Shown one piece after another: positions 9,540-19,049 of a stretch of 21,188 bases of DNA. The stretch is from assembly GCA_003339415.1 (NCBI GenBank), contig PDHQ01000473.1:1-21188 (forward strand). Reading direction: 5' to 3'. The notes under the pieces are model-generated. The model was given only the letters and a program-made list of their open reading frames with translations, made no database searches and was not told where the DNA came from. Made by a program: the position numbers and the translations under genes. Positions within the stretch are counted from its first letter, which is position 1. Each line of letters begins with the position of its first letter. The DNA comes from Ophiocordyceps camponoti-saundersi (nom. inval.). Lineage: Eukaryota > Ascomycota > Sordariomycetes > Hypocreales > Ophiocordycipitaceae.

Positions 9540-10630
9540 AAGGGTAAGAAAAGGTAACTTTTAGATATTAGTAAAAGAATAAAGGCAGCGTAGATTAGTA
9601 ATTCGAAGCGTAAATATATAAATTTAGGAGATTCGTCGCGCCGCGTAAAAAAATCCTCTCTTATTAACTTAACTTTATTTATCGTTATTATAGAGGCGTA
9701 GAATCTTCGTTTTTTTTCTTCGCGATTAGGATTCTTATATTCTTCTACGTATTAAGGGTTATCGAGATTTATCGCGCCGCCTAAAAAAATTATCCCTTCG
9801 TTAACTTCTTTCTATTTATCGTAAGAAATAGCTAGAATCTTCGTTTTTTTCTAGCGCTCGCCCTTTACGTATCTTATATTATCCTAAGGGTTATCGTTAT
9901 ATCTATATTACGAGATATCTTTATCGGAGACTCGTAAGGTTATCGATTTTCCCGGATCCCTATTTAGGCCGATTAGAAAGCGTATCTAGAACGGCAATCT
10001 TTACTATACGTTATAAATAATATCGGGGAATTCTAACGAGATACTTAAATAGTATATTACTAACGTAAGTATTTTAAGCTATAGTTTAGGGAAAAGCGAT
10101 AAATAATAAGATAAAATAGGACGATAAGGAGAGGGTTATAGCTAAAGAGTCGAAGAGAGCCGTGACTATTTGCTTAGCTCTTAATAACCCGGATATTATA
10201 GATTAGAAATAAATCGCTCGCCTTCTTAGGATATCTAACTAGATATAAGGGATTATAGTAGCTAGTCGTAAAGATATAGTTAATCTATACGGGGAATATA
10301 AAGATAAGAGCGTGCCCTAGCCGTTCTACGAATATATTAAGGTTACCGGGGCCTTTAGAGATTAATATACTAATTATATCGTTATAAGAAATCCGTGCTA
10401 TAAAAGCGTGTCGGAGTCCTCCGGTTCCTTAGAAGGGAACGGTTTCGATATCTATTCGGAGGCTTAGAGGCACTAGACGCGTCCTAGCAGGACATATAAT
10501 AGATAGCTAAGGTTATAATAGCGCATAGGGAGGGGTATAGAAAATAAATATTAATAGAATATAGTAATAAAGGAAGTTACTAAAGATAAAGAGTCTTAAA
10601 TAGTAAAGGTATATTATAATAGCTCTTATA
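9540..10630 (+). pseudogene. Copy 1 of the four-copy unit, RIP-decayed
   Basis: This copy aligns with copies 2 (11505-12590) and 3 (13663-14605) along its length. It begins with the GTAAC-TTTTAGATATTAG block and then holds two tandem modules about 136 bp apart (the word CGCGCCGC recurs at 9637 and 9773). Next comes a segment readable as DFPGSLFRPIRKRI with NGNLYYTL (copy 3 has GKLYYTLRTIS), then the best-conserved block FYEYIKVTGAFRD at 10324-10362. All stops in the readable frame are TAA/TAG. Indels change the frame between blocks. I do not recognise the family. It lies between the two arms of the inverted repeat. Because the module spacing is not a multiple of three, the modules may lie outside the coding part or may carry indels. 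Confidence 0.65.
9637..9908 (+). repeat. Two tandem ~136-bp modules inside copy 1
   Basis: The first module starts with CGCGCCGCGTAAAAAAATC (9637) and the second with CGCGCCGCCTAAAAAAATT (9773). Each then has a TTAACTT...TTTATCGT segment, AGAATCTTCGTTTTTTT, and AAGGGTTATCG near its end. Copy 2 has the same doubling, while copy 3 has a single module. Confidence 0.75.
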
Positions 10631-10895
10631 AGGAGACTATTACTATAATAAGGTAACGAAGAAGCAAAATATATATATATAAGTATAATAATAAGGAGGC
10701 TAAGCTTAGGCTGCGTAGCTATAGGGGAAGAAGAAGGGGCCCGCTAGCTAGGTTATATAAGTGCTTGCTAAGTAGCTGCCTATATATATACTATCTATAA
10801 GTATTTATCGGGTATGCCGGATAGCGCAGATAGAAAGAATACTAAGATATAAACTTAATAGATAAATAGAATTATATTCCGTCTACTTACCTAAG
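10630..10895. other. Spacer between copy 1 and the right inverted-repeat arm
   Basis: AT-rich sequence with short TA runs. No frame or repeat partner was identified here. Confidence 0.5.
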
Positions 10896-11500
10896 TTAGG
10901 CTAATTCCTAGTATATATACCTTTTAGGTATAAGTATCTTAGTATAAGGCCGGCGCACCTAAAATAAAAAAGGAAATATAGGAATAGAGGTATTAGGAAT
11001 AGGGGTCGATATATAAAGGAAAATCGTCTAACCCTCCGGAGGCATATAGTCTAACCCTCGCAGTAAACTATGCTTCTATATATCGTATATACGCCCTTAG
11101 TACCCTCTCTACTACCCCTAATATATACCCTCTAGGGATAGGGAAAACTAGACCCGGAAAAGGAGAAACTATTAATACTAAAAAAGAGGCAGAAAGCTAA
11201 GGAAAAAATACTAAAGCCGTAAAAGAGAGGGAAGAAAAATAATATAATACTAAAAAAAAAACTCGAAAAATCGAATAGCAGGTACGTACTAGCAGTACGT
11301 ACTGCCGGTATAGTAATCTAGTAAGCTTATTAGTTAAACTATCGGTAATAAGTCCGCTAATCTCGAAAGCTAATTAGTCGGTCTAGGTCGTATATAAGAA
11401 GGTACCGAAGTATATTCTAAGTAAGTAGTTTAGAGAGTTATTATATAGATTCTTTTAGCGTAGATAGAGAACGGTAGAAAAATATAGGAAAAGCGTTTAG
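10895..11500. repeat. Right arm of the large inverted repeat (5' flank of copy 2)
   Basis: The reverse complement of this stretch matches the left arm at 8400-9155. Anchors in + orientation are AAGGCCGGCGCACC near 10946, the CTCCGGAGG segment near 11034, AAACTATGCTTCTATATATCG near 11066 (quoted here as motif position only), CCCGGAAAAGGAGAAACTATTAAT near 11153 and AAGGTACCGAAGTATATTC near 11399. It runs directly into copy 2. It shows no coding frame. Confidence 0.8.
11292..11305. repeat. Palindrome in the right arm
   Basis: GCAGTACGTACTGC is a perfect 14-bp palindrome at the place corresponding to the 20-bp palindrome of the left arm. It keeps CA and TG, which RIP would normally have changed. 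A second GTACGTACT-like half lies just upstream at 11282. Confidence 0.8.
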
Positions 11501-11504
11501 AAGG

Positions 11505-12590
11505 AAAGAATCGTAACTTTAAAAGTTAGAGAAGGAATAAAAGCGTAAAAAATTAGTAATTTAAGGTATAAACGTATAAAAATTAAGATATTCGTTATAC
11601 CGCGTAGGGAATCCTCTCTCGTTAAGTTTACTTTATTTACCGTTATAAAGATATTAAAATCTTCGTTTCCTTTCTCGCGGTAGCGATTCACGTTTTCTTC
11701 TAAATCTCGTAAGGTATCGAGATTTATTATATAGCCCGAAAAACACTCCTATCGTTAACTTTACTTTATTTATCGTAAGGAGAGGGTAAAATCTTCGGTT
11801 TTCCGTTCTCGTAGCCGCCCTTTAGGTATTCTTCTATATCCTAAGGGTTATTATTTTCTCGATATTATAAGATATCTACGAGGTAGACTCCCGCGGACGT
11901 AGATTTCCCGAGATCGCCGTTTAGGAGGATTAAGAAGACCGTTAAGGAGGAGGAGATCTTCTATAGCCTAGAAACGATATCGGCAGACTCTACTACGAGG
12001 CTTAAGTATCGTATAACGAATATAAGTTTATTAAATAATCGTTCGGAGAAAGCGAGAGATACTAAAAAAAAATAAGATAGCGAGGAGAGGGTAATAGCCT
12101 TACTTACGAAAAGGAACTTAAATATTACTATACCTTTTAATAACTAGAATAATATAGACGAGAGATATATCGCTAGTATTCTTAGGATACCTAACTAGAT
12201 ATAGGGGATTATAGTAGCTAGTTATAGAGAGGTAGTTAGATAATACCGCGGATATAGTAATAAAAGCGTATACTAGGCGTTCGTAAACTATATTAGGGTT
12301 ACGGGGGAGTTTAGGGATCGATATACTAATTATATTATTATAGGAACTCTATACGTTAGGAATAAGAGTAAATCGCCGGATTACCTAAAAAGAACTATTT
12401 AGATATCGAATAGGGGCTTAAAGTAGCTAGCCGCGTCCCGGCGGGATATATTATAAATGCCTAAGGTTATAAGGTAGTAAAAGGGGGAGTATACTAAAGG
12501 AATATAGATAGTAAGTTATAATAAGAAAAATGCCTAAAGGGGAATCTTCTAAGAATCTTAAAGGTATACTATTTATAAGTATTAAATAAG
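11505..12590 (+). pseudogene. Copy 2 of the four-copy unit, RIP-decayed
   Basis: This is the best readable copy. After the start block it has two tandem modules (beginning near 11600 and 11735). The frame then reads PRSPFRRIKKTVKEEEIFYS with LETISADSTTRLKYRITN (about 11910-12020), then a Lys/Asp/Glu-rich stretch. Next come RYIASILRIPN, IVASYREVVR, stop, YRGYSNKSV, and the shared block FVNYIRVTGEFRDRYTNYII from 12280. Stops are TAA/TAG only. The mix of basic and aromatic residues suggests a soluble, perhaps nucleic-acid-binding, protein, but no named domain is recognised. It shares its upstream region with the inverted copy 0. Of the alternatives, a transposon protein or an expanded lineage-specific gene family, I cannot choose. 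Confidence 0.65.
11600..11868 (+). repeat. Two tandem ~135-bp modules inside copy 2
   Basis: The first module starts at CGCGTAGGGAATCCTCTC (11601) and the second at GCCCGAAAAACACTCCT (about 11733). Both contain CGTTAA(G/C)TTTACTTTATTTA(C/T)CGT, AAAATCTTCG and a TCTTCT...CGTAAGG/CCTAAGG ending. They match the modules of copy 1. Confidence 0.7.
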
Positions 12591-12601
12591 CCGAGTAAGG
12601 A

Positions 12602-13230
12602 CGCGTTTTATTACTAAATTACCGCGCATAATGCTCTTAGATCGCGTCGTGGGGTATATGCTAAAAATCTCTCTAAGAGTTCGGCTCTTTATACGCTAGG
12701 TCTCTAAGTAAGTAGAGGAGATAGTTAGGGTATTAAGATAATATTTCGAGTATTATTATTTAGCGTTTCGATCGGTATATAGAAGCTATATATTTAACTA
12801 GCGAGGAGGCTTATTATACGGTCGGTAGGACTTAGTTATATTCGTTAGCTTATCTAACTATTTAGTAAAGCGCGTTTCCTTTTAACTATAAGCGCGCTAT
12901 ATCTCTACCTTTATAAGGAGTTATATTCGGTATTAGAAAACGAGGCGTTATAAACTTATTTATTAACGGCGATTATTATAAGTCCTTTATCGCTTATTAT
13001 ATAGCGGTTTAGAGGGGAATCTATTATACGACCTACCTTATAGATATCCCTCTTACTTAGTTAGCGCTGCCGGCCCTCTTTAAGGGCCTAGTTTAGCGAT
13101 ATAGACCTAGTAAAGTTATTATCCTAGTTATAGTATTAGGAATATTAATACCTTTATTAGTGCTACCGTTACCTTATAATAGAATCGTAGCGATAGTATA
13201 TACCTTAATTATCGTTATTATATAAGTATA
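12602..13230 (+). pseudogene. RIP-decayed coding frame between copies 2 and 3, unrecognised
   Basis: Frame 2 reads for about 205 codons with only TAA/TAG stops. It contains FGSLYARSLSK near 12677-12709, RYIEAIYLTSEEAYYTVGRT from 12773, FGIRKRGVINLFINGDYY near 12930-12983, LALPALFKGLV near 13062-13094, and a hydrophobic run VIILVIVLGILIPLLVLPLP around 13115-13174 that could be a membrane segment. RIP inflates Ile/Val/Leu (ATA, GTA, TTA, CTA), so the hydrophobicity may be exaggerated. I do not recognise it. It has no counterpart after copies 0, 1 or 3, so it is not part of the repeated unit. Confidence 0.45.
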
Positions 13231-13515
13231 ACGTACCTAGAAAGTATTATATATATATAAATTAGAAAATGCTTCCTTTATAGCTTAAAAGTAAGTATTA
13301 GTCTTATAAGTAATAACTAAAAATTATAAAAAGGAAATAATCGCTATAAAGTAGTTTAGGGTATATAGCTAAGCGGTAAGATTATAGCGTTATTATTTAT
13401 ACTCGCTACTTATAAAGACTATACTATTCTCTATTATATTTTTAGATAAGACTTAAGATATTATATTATTTTTATATACTTCTACTTATAGTATTCTTAT
13501 AACGCGCGGGTATTA
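13230..13515. other. AT-rich spacer before copy 3
   Basis: No gene, terminal repeat or open frame recognised. TA-rich words dominate. Confidence 0.5.
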
Positions 13516-14605
13516 TAATCCTAGGTTTTAATTAGTTAGTAGAGAAGAGCACGTAGGTAGGTAGCGAAGTTTATCTAAAGTAATATAGCTATAAAAACGG
13601 TATATAAAATCGGGCGTGAAAGATAAGAATACTCGTAAAATAATAAAGGAGGTATCTAAAGGGAAGAGATCGTAACTTATAGATATAGTAAGGGAATAAA
13701 TATATAATAACTTAGTAATTAAAGCCGTATATATATAAAATATAGAAATTAGTCGTATAGCGTAGAAAAAAATCCTCTCTCTATTAAGTTTACTTTATTT
13801 ATTATTAGAAACGGGTAGTATTTAGTGTTTTTTCCCTCGCGCACGCTTTTTAAATATTTTACGATTTCTCGAGGGTTATTATTATATCGAGATCGCGAAA
13901 TATTATTATCTAAGACTTATATAGCGGTAAACTTCCTAGGATCCCCGTTCGGGTAGATTATAAAGAGCGTATATAACGGGAAGCTTTACTATACGCTAAG
14001 AACGATATCGGTAGATTCCGCCGAGAAACTTAAGTACTATACGATAAATATAAGTTTAGGAGAAATTCGTTTCGGAAAAGCGGGAAATAATAAGGTAAAA
14101 TAAGATTAGGAGAGCTAGGTAGTAGCTATGCCGCCGAAAAGAAATATAACTCTTACGGTAGTTATTAATAACCCGAATAATACGGATTAGATATATATTA
14201 CTTACCTTTTTAGGTAGTGCGACTAGATATAAAATATTATAGTAGCTAGTTATAGGAGGTAGTTAATCGATACCGCTATTATCGTAATAATAAGGTGCCC
14301 CGGGCGTTCTACGACTATATTATTATATACGGGGCGTTTAGGAACCGATACGCTAATTATATCGTTATAGGGAATTCCTATAATAGGAGCAGGTTTTCCG
14401 AATCGTTAGATAGAACCGTGGCGAACTTTATTAAGACGGCTAGAGCTAATAAGCACGTCCCGGGACGGAGTATAGTACGTCGCGAAGGTTATAAGGTAAC
14501 GTAAGCGAGAGTATAGAAAGGAAATATAAATAGCGAATAGTAGTATAGAAAATCGCTAAAGGGGAATTATCTAAAAGTCGTAAGGGCGTATTATTTAAGC
14601 GTCTT
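13515..14605 (+). pseudogene. Copy 3 of the four-copy unit with shared 5' flank, RIP-decayed
   Basis: The first 145 bp (13515-13660) match the flank of copy 1, and the unit proper starts near 13663. Only one 135-bp-type module is present (about 13760-13900). The reading continues GKLYYTLRTISVDSAEKLKY near 13980-14040. The conserved block FYDYIIIYGAFRNRYANYIV starts at 14307, inside a short surviving ATG frame (14295-14504, 69 residues). That frame is in register with the same block in copies 1 and 2, so it is a remnant of the true frame, although its ATG is probably not the original start. It ends in GREGYKVT-like sequence. The unit ends near 14605, about 45 bp before the RRP5 fossil. Function unknown. 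Confidence 0.65.
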
Positions 14606-14649
14606 AAGATAAAGATACCTTTATATATTAGGCGCTTAGAGTACCCTGC

Positions 14650-15530
14650 CTATTAATCGCGCCCGCCTCCGGAAATATAACTACGAGGTTAAGATAGGTA
14701 ACTTAGACGTTTAGCTTCTCGCCCTCTTCCCGCACGCTAATAGTCTTAATCGCACGCCCCGCTACCTCGCGCGCCTTAGGCAGCTCGCTTACGTATATCC
14801 GGAAAGATATATATATAATAGATAGCGCTAATAACTAAGCCTAGCTAAGGAGTAGCCGCTCGTAGTCGCTCGCTGTCTACGGGGCGTACGCGTTAAGCGT
14901 AATCGTTTTATAAACTTTAACTAAAGCTTTCTTCTTTTTTTTCGTTACGCTAGCCGTTTACCGCTAAAGCTAGGCTCCTTATTAGAGCTAGGTTTAGAGT
15001 AAGATAAGTAAAGCGGGTAAGTAGCCTATAAGATTTTCTTAAGCGCCCCGAGACCGCCGCCGCTAATTTAAAGTTCGGCGTTATTTTACTCTCCTTCTAT
15101 ATCGCTCGTATTCTTTATTACTTAGTCGTTACTTTTTTATAATTTTAAGATAACGTTATCTATATCTATATCGCTATCGATAAGAGTAGCACCTCCGTTA
15201 TCTTTATCCGAGTACGGATAAGCTATATCGCTATTTTTATCTTAAAAAGTAACTAGTTAAGGCTAAGGCTAAACTTCCGCTTTTACGCGTTAACGTTAAG
15301 TATTTTATATTTAATAATATCCCGCGCTTTATATAATTTAGTCGCGTCCTTAACTAGATTATTAGCCGTCTAACTACTACGATATAGGCCGCTAATATTA
15401 GCCGAGTTATTAATAATAATAAATACGCTATACTTTTTAACTTTACGGATATTACCGGCTACGAGGTAACTATTACTAAACTTAATAGTTACGCGCTATA
15501 AGTATCCGCTATTATTACTTATAAGATATA
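14650..15530 (-). pseudogene. RRP5: RIP-decayed fragment of rRNA biogenesis protein RRP5 (PDCD11 homologue)
   Basis: Reading the minus strand from about 15530 leftwards gives an S1 RNA-binding domain: VAGNIRKVKKYSVFIIINNS, SANISGL, then VKDATKLYKARDIIKYK and NVNA, stop, KRK. The family form is RIRKVEDFGVFIxIxxSANVSGL...VKDAxKLYxxGDxVKAKVLxVN. Next comes an Asp-rich linker (SDKDNGGATLIDSDIDIDNV), a GGGLGALKKIL segment and a Lys-rich RKKKKKALVKV. The first HAT/TPR repeats follow: ASDYERLLLS near 14870, SELPKAREVAGRAIKTISVR and EEGEKLNV, stop, V (about 14791-14700), which matches the RRP5 signature of AREIAERALKTIxxREExEKLNVWV. The stop in KLNV*V is TGG turned to TAG. Frames slip near 15240. RRP5 is a nucleolar factor needed for 18S and 5.8S rRNA processing. 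Most S1 domains and the later HAT repeats are missing, so this is a truncated, dead duplicate; the working gene must be elsewhere. Confidence 0.82.
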
Positions 15531-16290
15531 TATTAGTATATAATTATAGAATATAGTATAATAGAGGGAAGGCTAGCTTTAAAGTTTTATAATAGTAGCA
15601 CCTAGACTATTTCTTTAAGTAAACTATTTCGCTTAGCTTTTTTAGACGCCGGCTTTTTATTAGAAAAAGGAGATAATTTATTTTTTAAAGATTTTTTAAT
15701 ACGGATAGTTAGAATATCTTTAACCTTAATACTTAGGAGCGTAACGTTATAAAGGCGACCTAACTAGTTATTAGTTATTTTAAAAGGCGGAAGGGGCTAG
15801 TTTTTAAATAGAGCTTATAGTTAGCAGGTATATAATATAAAAAGGAAGGGAGATAAGGAGAATAAGAAGTATAGCTTATAAATATAAGTTTAGATTATTT
15901 TTTAACCTTAGTATTTATCGTCTTTATATCGGGTTTAGTATTATTCTTTTTAAGCTTAATATCGGTTTTAGAGTTTCTTTTATAATATTTAGCTTTTATT
16001 TTAATATTCGAATATACGGAATAGAAAGGTTAATAGAGTAATAACTTATTAGATATAGTTAGGTTTTATAAGACTATGCTATTATCGTAGTTATACGTTT
16101 TTAGAGAACGGCGATAGGGACGAGAAGGCGCTATAAGGAGAAAGTCGGAAAATTTAGTAAAGAATTTTTTAAGGGGTATAGGAATATTTAGTTAGTTAAT
16201 ATAATATAAATATTATAGTAGCTACGTTTACTAAACGTTATTACGGAAAGGAGACGTTAAGTAAATAATAATATTAGTATTATAAATAAA
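15530..16290. other. AT-rich stretch without recognisable gene
   Basis: The upstream continuation of the RRP5 reading cannot be followed confidently beyond about 15530. The rest is AT-rich, with homopolymer T and A runs and no persistent frame. More of RRP5 may be present but too decayed to read by eye. Confidence 0.45.
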
Positions 16291-16455
16291 GATTCTAGGC
16301 TACGGAGAAGGAGGGAAAAGAGAAAAACCGTAGTAGGCGAAATCCTAGTAAAATAGTTAGGGGTATATACTAGTAAAGGCTAGGGGGTAGGTAAAAATCT
16401 TAGTAAAGATAGGATAGTAATTCTTAGTTTCTATTAGTATTATTCTAAGTAATTT
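16290..16455 (+). repeat. Direct repeat, left copy
   Basis: This matches 17260-17430. Shared words are AGGAGGGAAAAGAGAAAAA against AGAAAGGATAAAGAAAAAG, GAAATC-TAGTAAAATA in both, GTAATAAAGATA-like segments, and AGTAATTCTTAG against CGTAATTCTTAG. The copies are about 970 bp apart and bracket a decayed coding frame. They may be terminal repeats of a small element or a simple tandem duplication. Confidence 0.6.
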
Positions 16456-16740
16456 TACGATAAGGTAAATAACTAACGTAATATTTAGGTATTTGCGTAC
16501 CGAACCCGCCTTACGGACTTAGATATTAATAAGAGGGACGGGGGAAATAGGAATAGGCACGGGAGCGAGGCGCTTCGCTACGTATTTTAGCGAAACGAAA
16601 ACTATAAGGGAAACGGGTATCTACTCCTATATTATAATAAGTATAGGCACGGGGAGTAGTATAATTAACCTAAACTTAATTACTAATAGTAAAAAATACT
16701 CCTATATTCTATCTTACTTATAAAGCTTTTAGGACTATTA

Positions 16741-17330
16741 AGGGAAATTATAATAGTCCTAAGCTTTTCCCGAAACCGAGTAGTATAATTAGGAGGGAGT
16801 ATATATCTAAAGTTATTAAACGCCCCCGAGTTTCGGTATTCGGCTATCCTACCGGGGCAAGTAGCTAAAAGGGTTCGTAAGAGGCCTTACTGCTAGGTTA
16901 AAAAGTTTAAGCGGTATTCTATAGGGCAGTTAATCTTTTACTACGAGTCCTATTAGCCTCTAGGTAAAGGGAAGGGTTTAACTAGTCTTAAAAATAAAGG
17001 ATCTGCAAATATAGTTAGATTATTATAGCACGTAATTCCTATAGTATATTTATAATAGTCGAAGTCGCTAAAGGAGAGGCTATAGTCGTAGTTTAGTTTA
17101 TACCGGGATCCGGGTCTAATTAGTAATAATATATCTCTAATATAGGTCTTATTAATCGCCGAAGAGTCTAGCTATAAGCTCTAAATATACGTAGTAAGGG
17201 AGGATCGTATTATAGAATAAAGTCTTTTACGTCGTATACGGGCATATAAGAGTATATACGTGTTAAGGAGAAAGGATAAAGAAAAAGAAAAACTTATAAG
17301 TGAAATCGTAGTAAAATATATATATAAGGG
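16741..17330 (+). pseudogene. RIP-decayed coding frame, unrecognised
   Basis: Frame 1 gives about 195 codons with only TAA/TAG stops. Segments include LKLLNAPEFRYSAILPGQVA from about 16813, KRVRKRPYC near 16870-16895, KKFKRYSIGQLIFYYESY from about 16900, LLIAEESSYKL near 17149-17181, and a basic C-terminal part (RRIRAYKSIYVLRRKDKEKE near 17230-17290). It lies between two direct repeats and reaches into the second one. It might be the body of a small transposon, but no transposase signature is seen. Confidence 0.4.
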
Positions 17331-17430
17331 GATATACTAATAGAGATACGAGGGGATTATAAGATCGTAATAAAGATAAATCGTAATTCTTAGTTATTTC
17401 GCTAAGTATTATTTATATTTAATTTTACTT
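17260..17430 (+). repeat. Direct repeat, right copy
   Basis: Partner of 16290-16455, in the same orientation. Identity is interrupted mostly by C/T and G/A differences, as expected after independent RIP of two copies. The repeat overlaps the end of the decayed frame at 16741-17330. Confidence 0.6.
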
Positions 17431-18103
17431 TATAAGAAAGTATATTAAGTTTTATAGGAAGTAACTATATATAGCTAAGTAAGCGGCTTATACTAGATAT
17501 TATAGGGAGTATAGGCCTAATAATAGTACACGGCTAATATTAGTAAAGTATATAAGACCGCGAGTAAGAAAGTTTAAGGGGTTTATTTTTAGAAATATTT
17601 ATTAAAAAATATAATTATATACTTAGGCGGGAGTATAACTAAAGTCTATATAAGAAAAAATAACGAATTAAAAGTATATTTAAATATATATATTAAAGAA
17701 AAGAAAGTAAGGATATATTACGCGTTTAGCGAGTATAGGGTAGGAGAAGTAAGTAGAGATAAGTGTTATTTATTTATAGTAGCTTATAAAGGCGAGCGCC
17801 GGTAAGCCTAGTTAGAGTTTAATTTAGCATATACGGGGCAGGTTAGACTTATTATTAACGTTATCCTTATATACTCTTATTTTCTAAAAGCTATAATTTA
17901 ATTCTTCTACTAAATTATCTAACTTTTCTTTTTTCTATTATATATATATATAAGGAAAAAAAATATAAAAGGCTATAAAGAGATAACTTTAATATAGTAA
18001 GGGAACTAACGGATTAAGAAAGAAATAATAACTACGTTAAAGGAGGAGGGCAGTTATGCTTATTTTAACCTAAAATAATAATCTATATAGAATAAGGGGG
18101 GGG
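17430..18103. other. AT-rich stretch ending in a G-run
   Basis: No gene recognised. The stretch ends with AATAA followed by eight G (18096-18103) and then TTGTGTTAAATAG. A G-rich tract followed by TGTT is what precedes a 3' LTR in many fungal retroelements, but neither a matching 5' LTR nor polyprotein could be shown. Confidence 0.4.
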
Positions 18104-18800
18104 TTGTGTTAAATAGTGCTAGTAGCCGTACTAGTCGTGTCTTTAATAGCAGGGCGTTAAGAATACCGAAATATATATTATAAAACCCTATATAATTTTT
18201 TTAATACTTTTTTTTATAGGTATAAATACGGAAATATATATATATATTATAGATAGATATTTTAGCGGCGGTAGCAGAGACGATAAAGAAAGATATACGT
18301 TAGCCTTACCTAGGGTAAAATAAAAAGTATAGAAACGGTTAAATTAAATAGTTCCGGAACCCTTTTTTTCCCTTTAAAGTTTATAATAACGGGAATATAA
18401 AAGGCGGTTAAGATAGGATAGGAATTATTATAATACTAAATATATAGTATAGATTAGTTTCTATCGAGGGAGGAAGGAATTAACTAATAATTAGTCCTTA
18501 ACCTTATCTTTATAGCTATCCTAAAAGTCGTAAATCGTAAGTTAAGTCTTAAAAAGAACTTATAGTAAAACTCTACTAAACGGAATTATAACCTTATTCT
18601 AAATACTAGAATTTAATACTATAAATTACTAATTTATGCACTTCTTTTATAATTTTCTATTTTTAGTAAAATAGTTCCCTCCTTCTTTTCCCTTATTCCT
18701 CTTATCTTTATATAGAAATCCGACTTCTTATCGCTTTCTCTATATAGAATTACTATCTAACTTATCCCTAAAAAGCTAGAGATTACCCCTTATATTATCT
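18104..18800 (+). repeat. Copy A of a dispersed direct repeat
   Basis: The part from about 18385 to 18770 aligns with 19270-19640 (copy B). Anchors are AAAAGGCGGTTAAGATAGGATAG against AAAAGGCGCCTAAGATAGGATAG, GGAAGGAATTA against GGAAGAATTAG, CTTATCTTTATAG in both, AAACTCTACTAAACGGAATTA against AAACTTTACTAAACGGAATTA, and TATCTTTATATAGAAA in both. An upstream segment near 18258-18310 (GCGGCGGTAGCAGAGACG) also matches copy C. Copies follow G-runs (18096, 19050), so they could be solo LTRs or pieces of a retroelement. Confidence 0.65.
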
Positions 18801-18937
18801 AAAAGCTATAGTTAAATAAGAAGTTACGCCCCTAAGGTATCTGCTATACTCGCTAGGGGTGTCCTTCTTCCCGCGCTAAACTATAGTATCGGATTCTAGG
18901 ATTACTATAGTATTATCTTAGGTTAGTTATTATAAGC

Positions 18938-18963
18938 CGATATATATATATATATATATATAC
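18938..18963. repeat. TA microsatellite
   Basis: An alternating TA run lies between repeat copies A and B. No gene is seen around it. Confidence 0.8.
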
Positions 18964-19049
18964 TAGAGTTTAGTTTATTATAAAGGAGAAAAGGAGTAAG
19001 CGCGTTAGTAAAGGAAGAATATATAGAGAGTAAGCGTAGAGTTATATAA

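Noticed and set aside
11497..11691. Minus-strand ATG frame of 64 codons
   Set aside because: It is antisense to the start of unit copy 2, and paralogous copies 1 and 3 do not keep it open.
12773..12832. Resemblance of RYIEAIYLTSEEAYYTVGRT to the Helitron helicase-like region (ARYxxxPEAxWR)
   Set aside because: Only a few residues agree, the essential Trp-Arg part is absent, and no Rep or helicase motifs were found nearby.
18866..18963. TA-rich runs as promoters or origins
   Set aside because: TATA-like words are everywhere because RIP creates TpA; they carry no evidence of function here.
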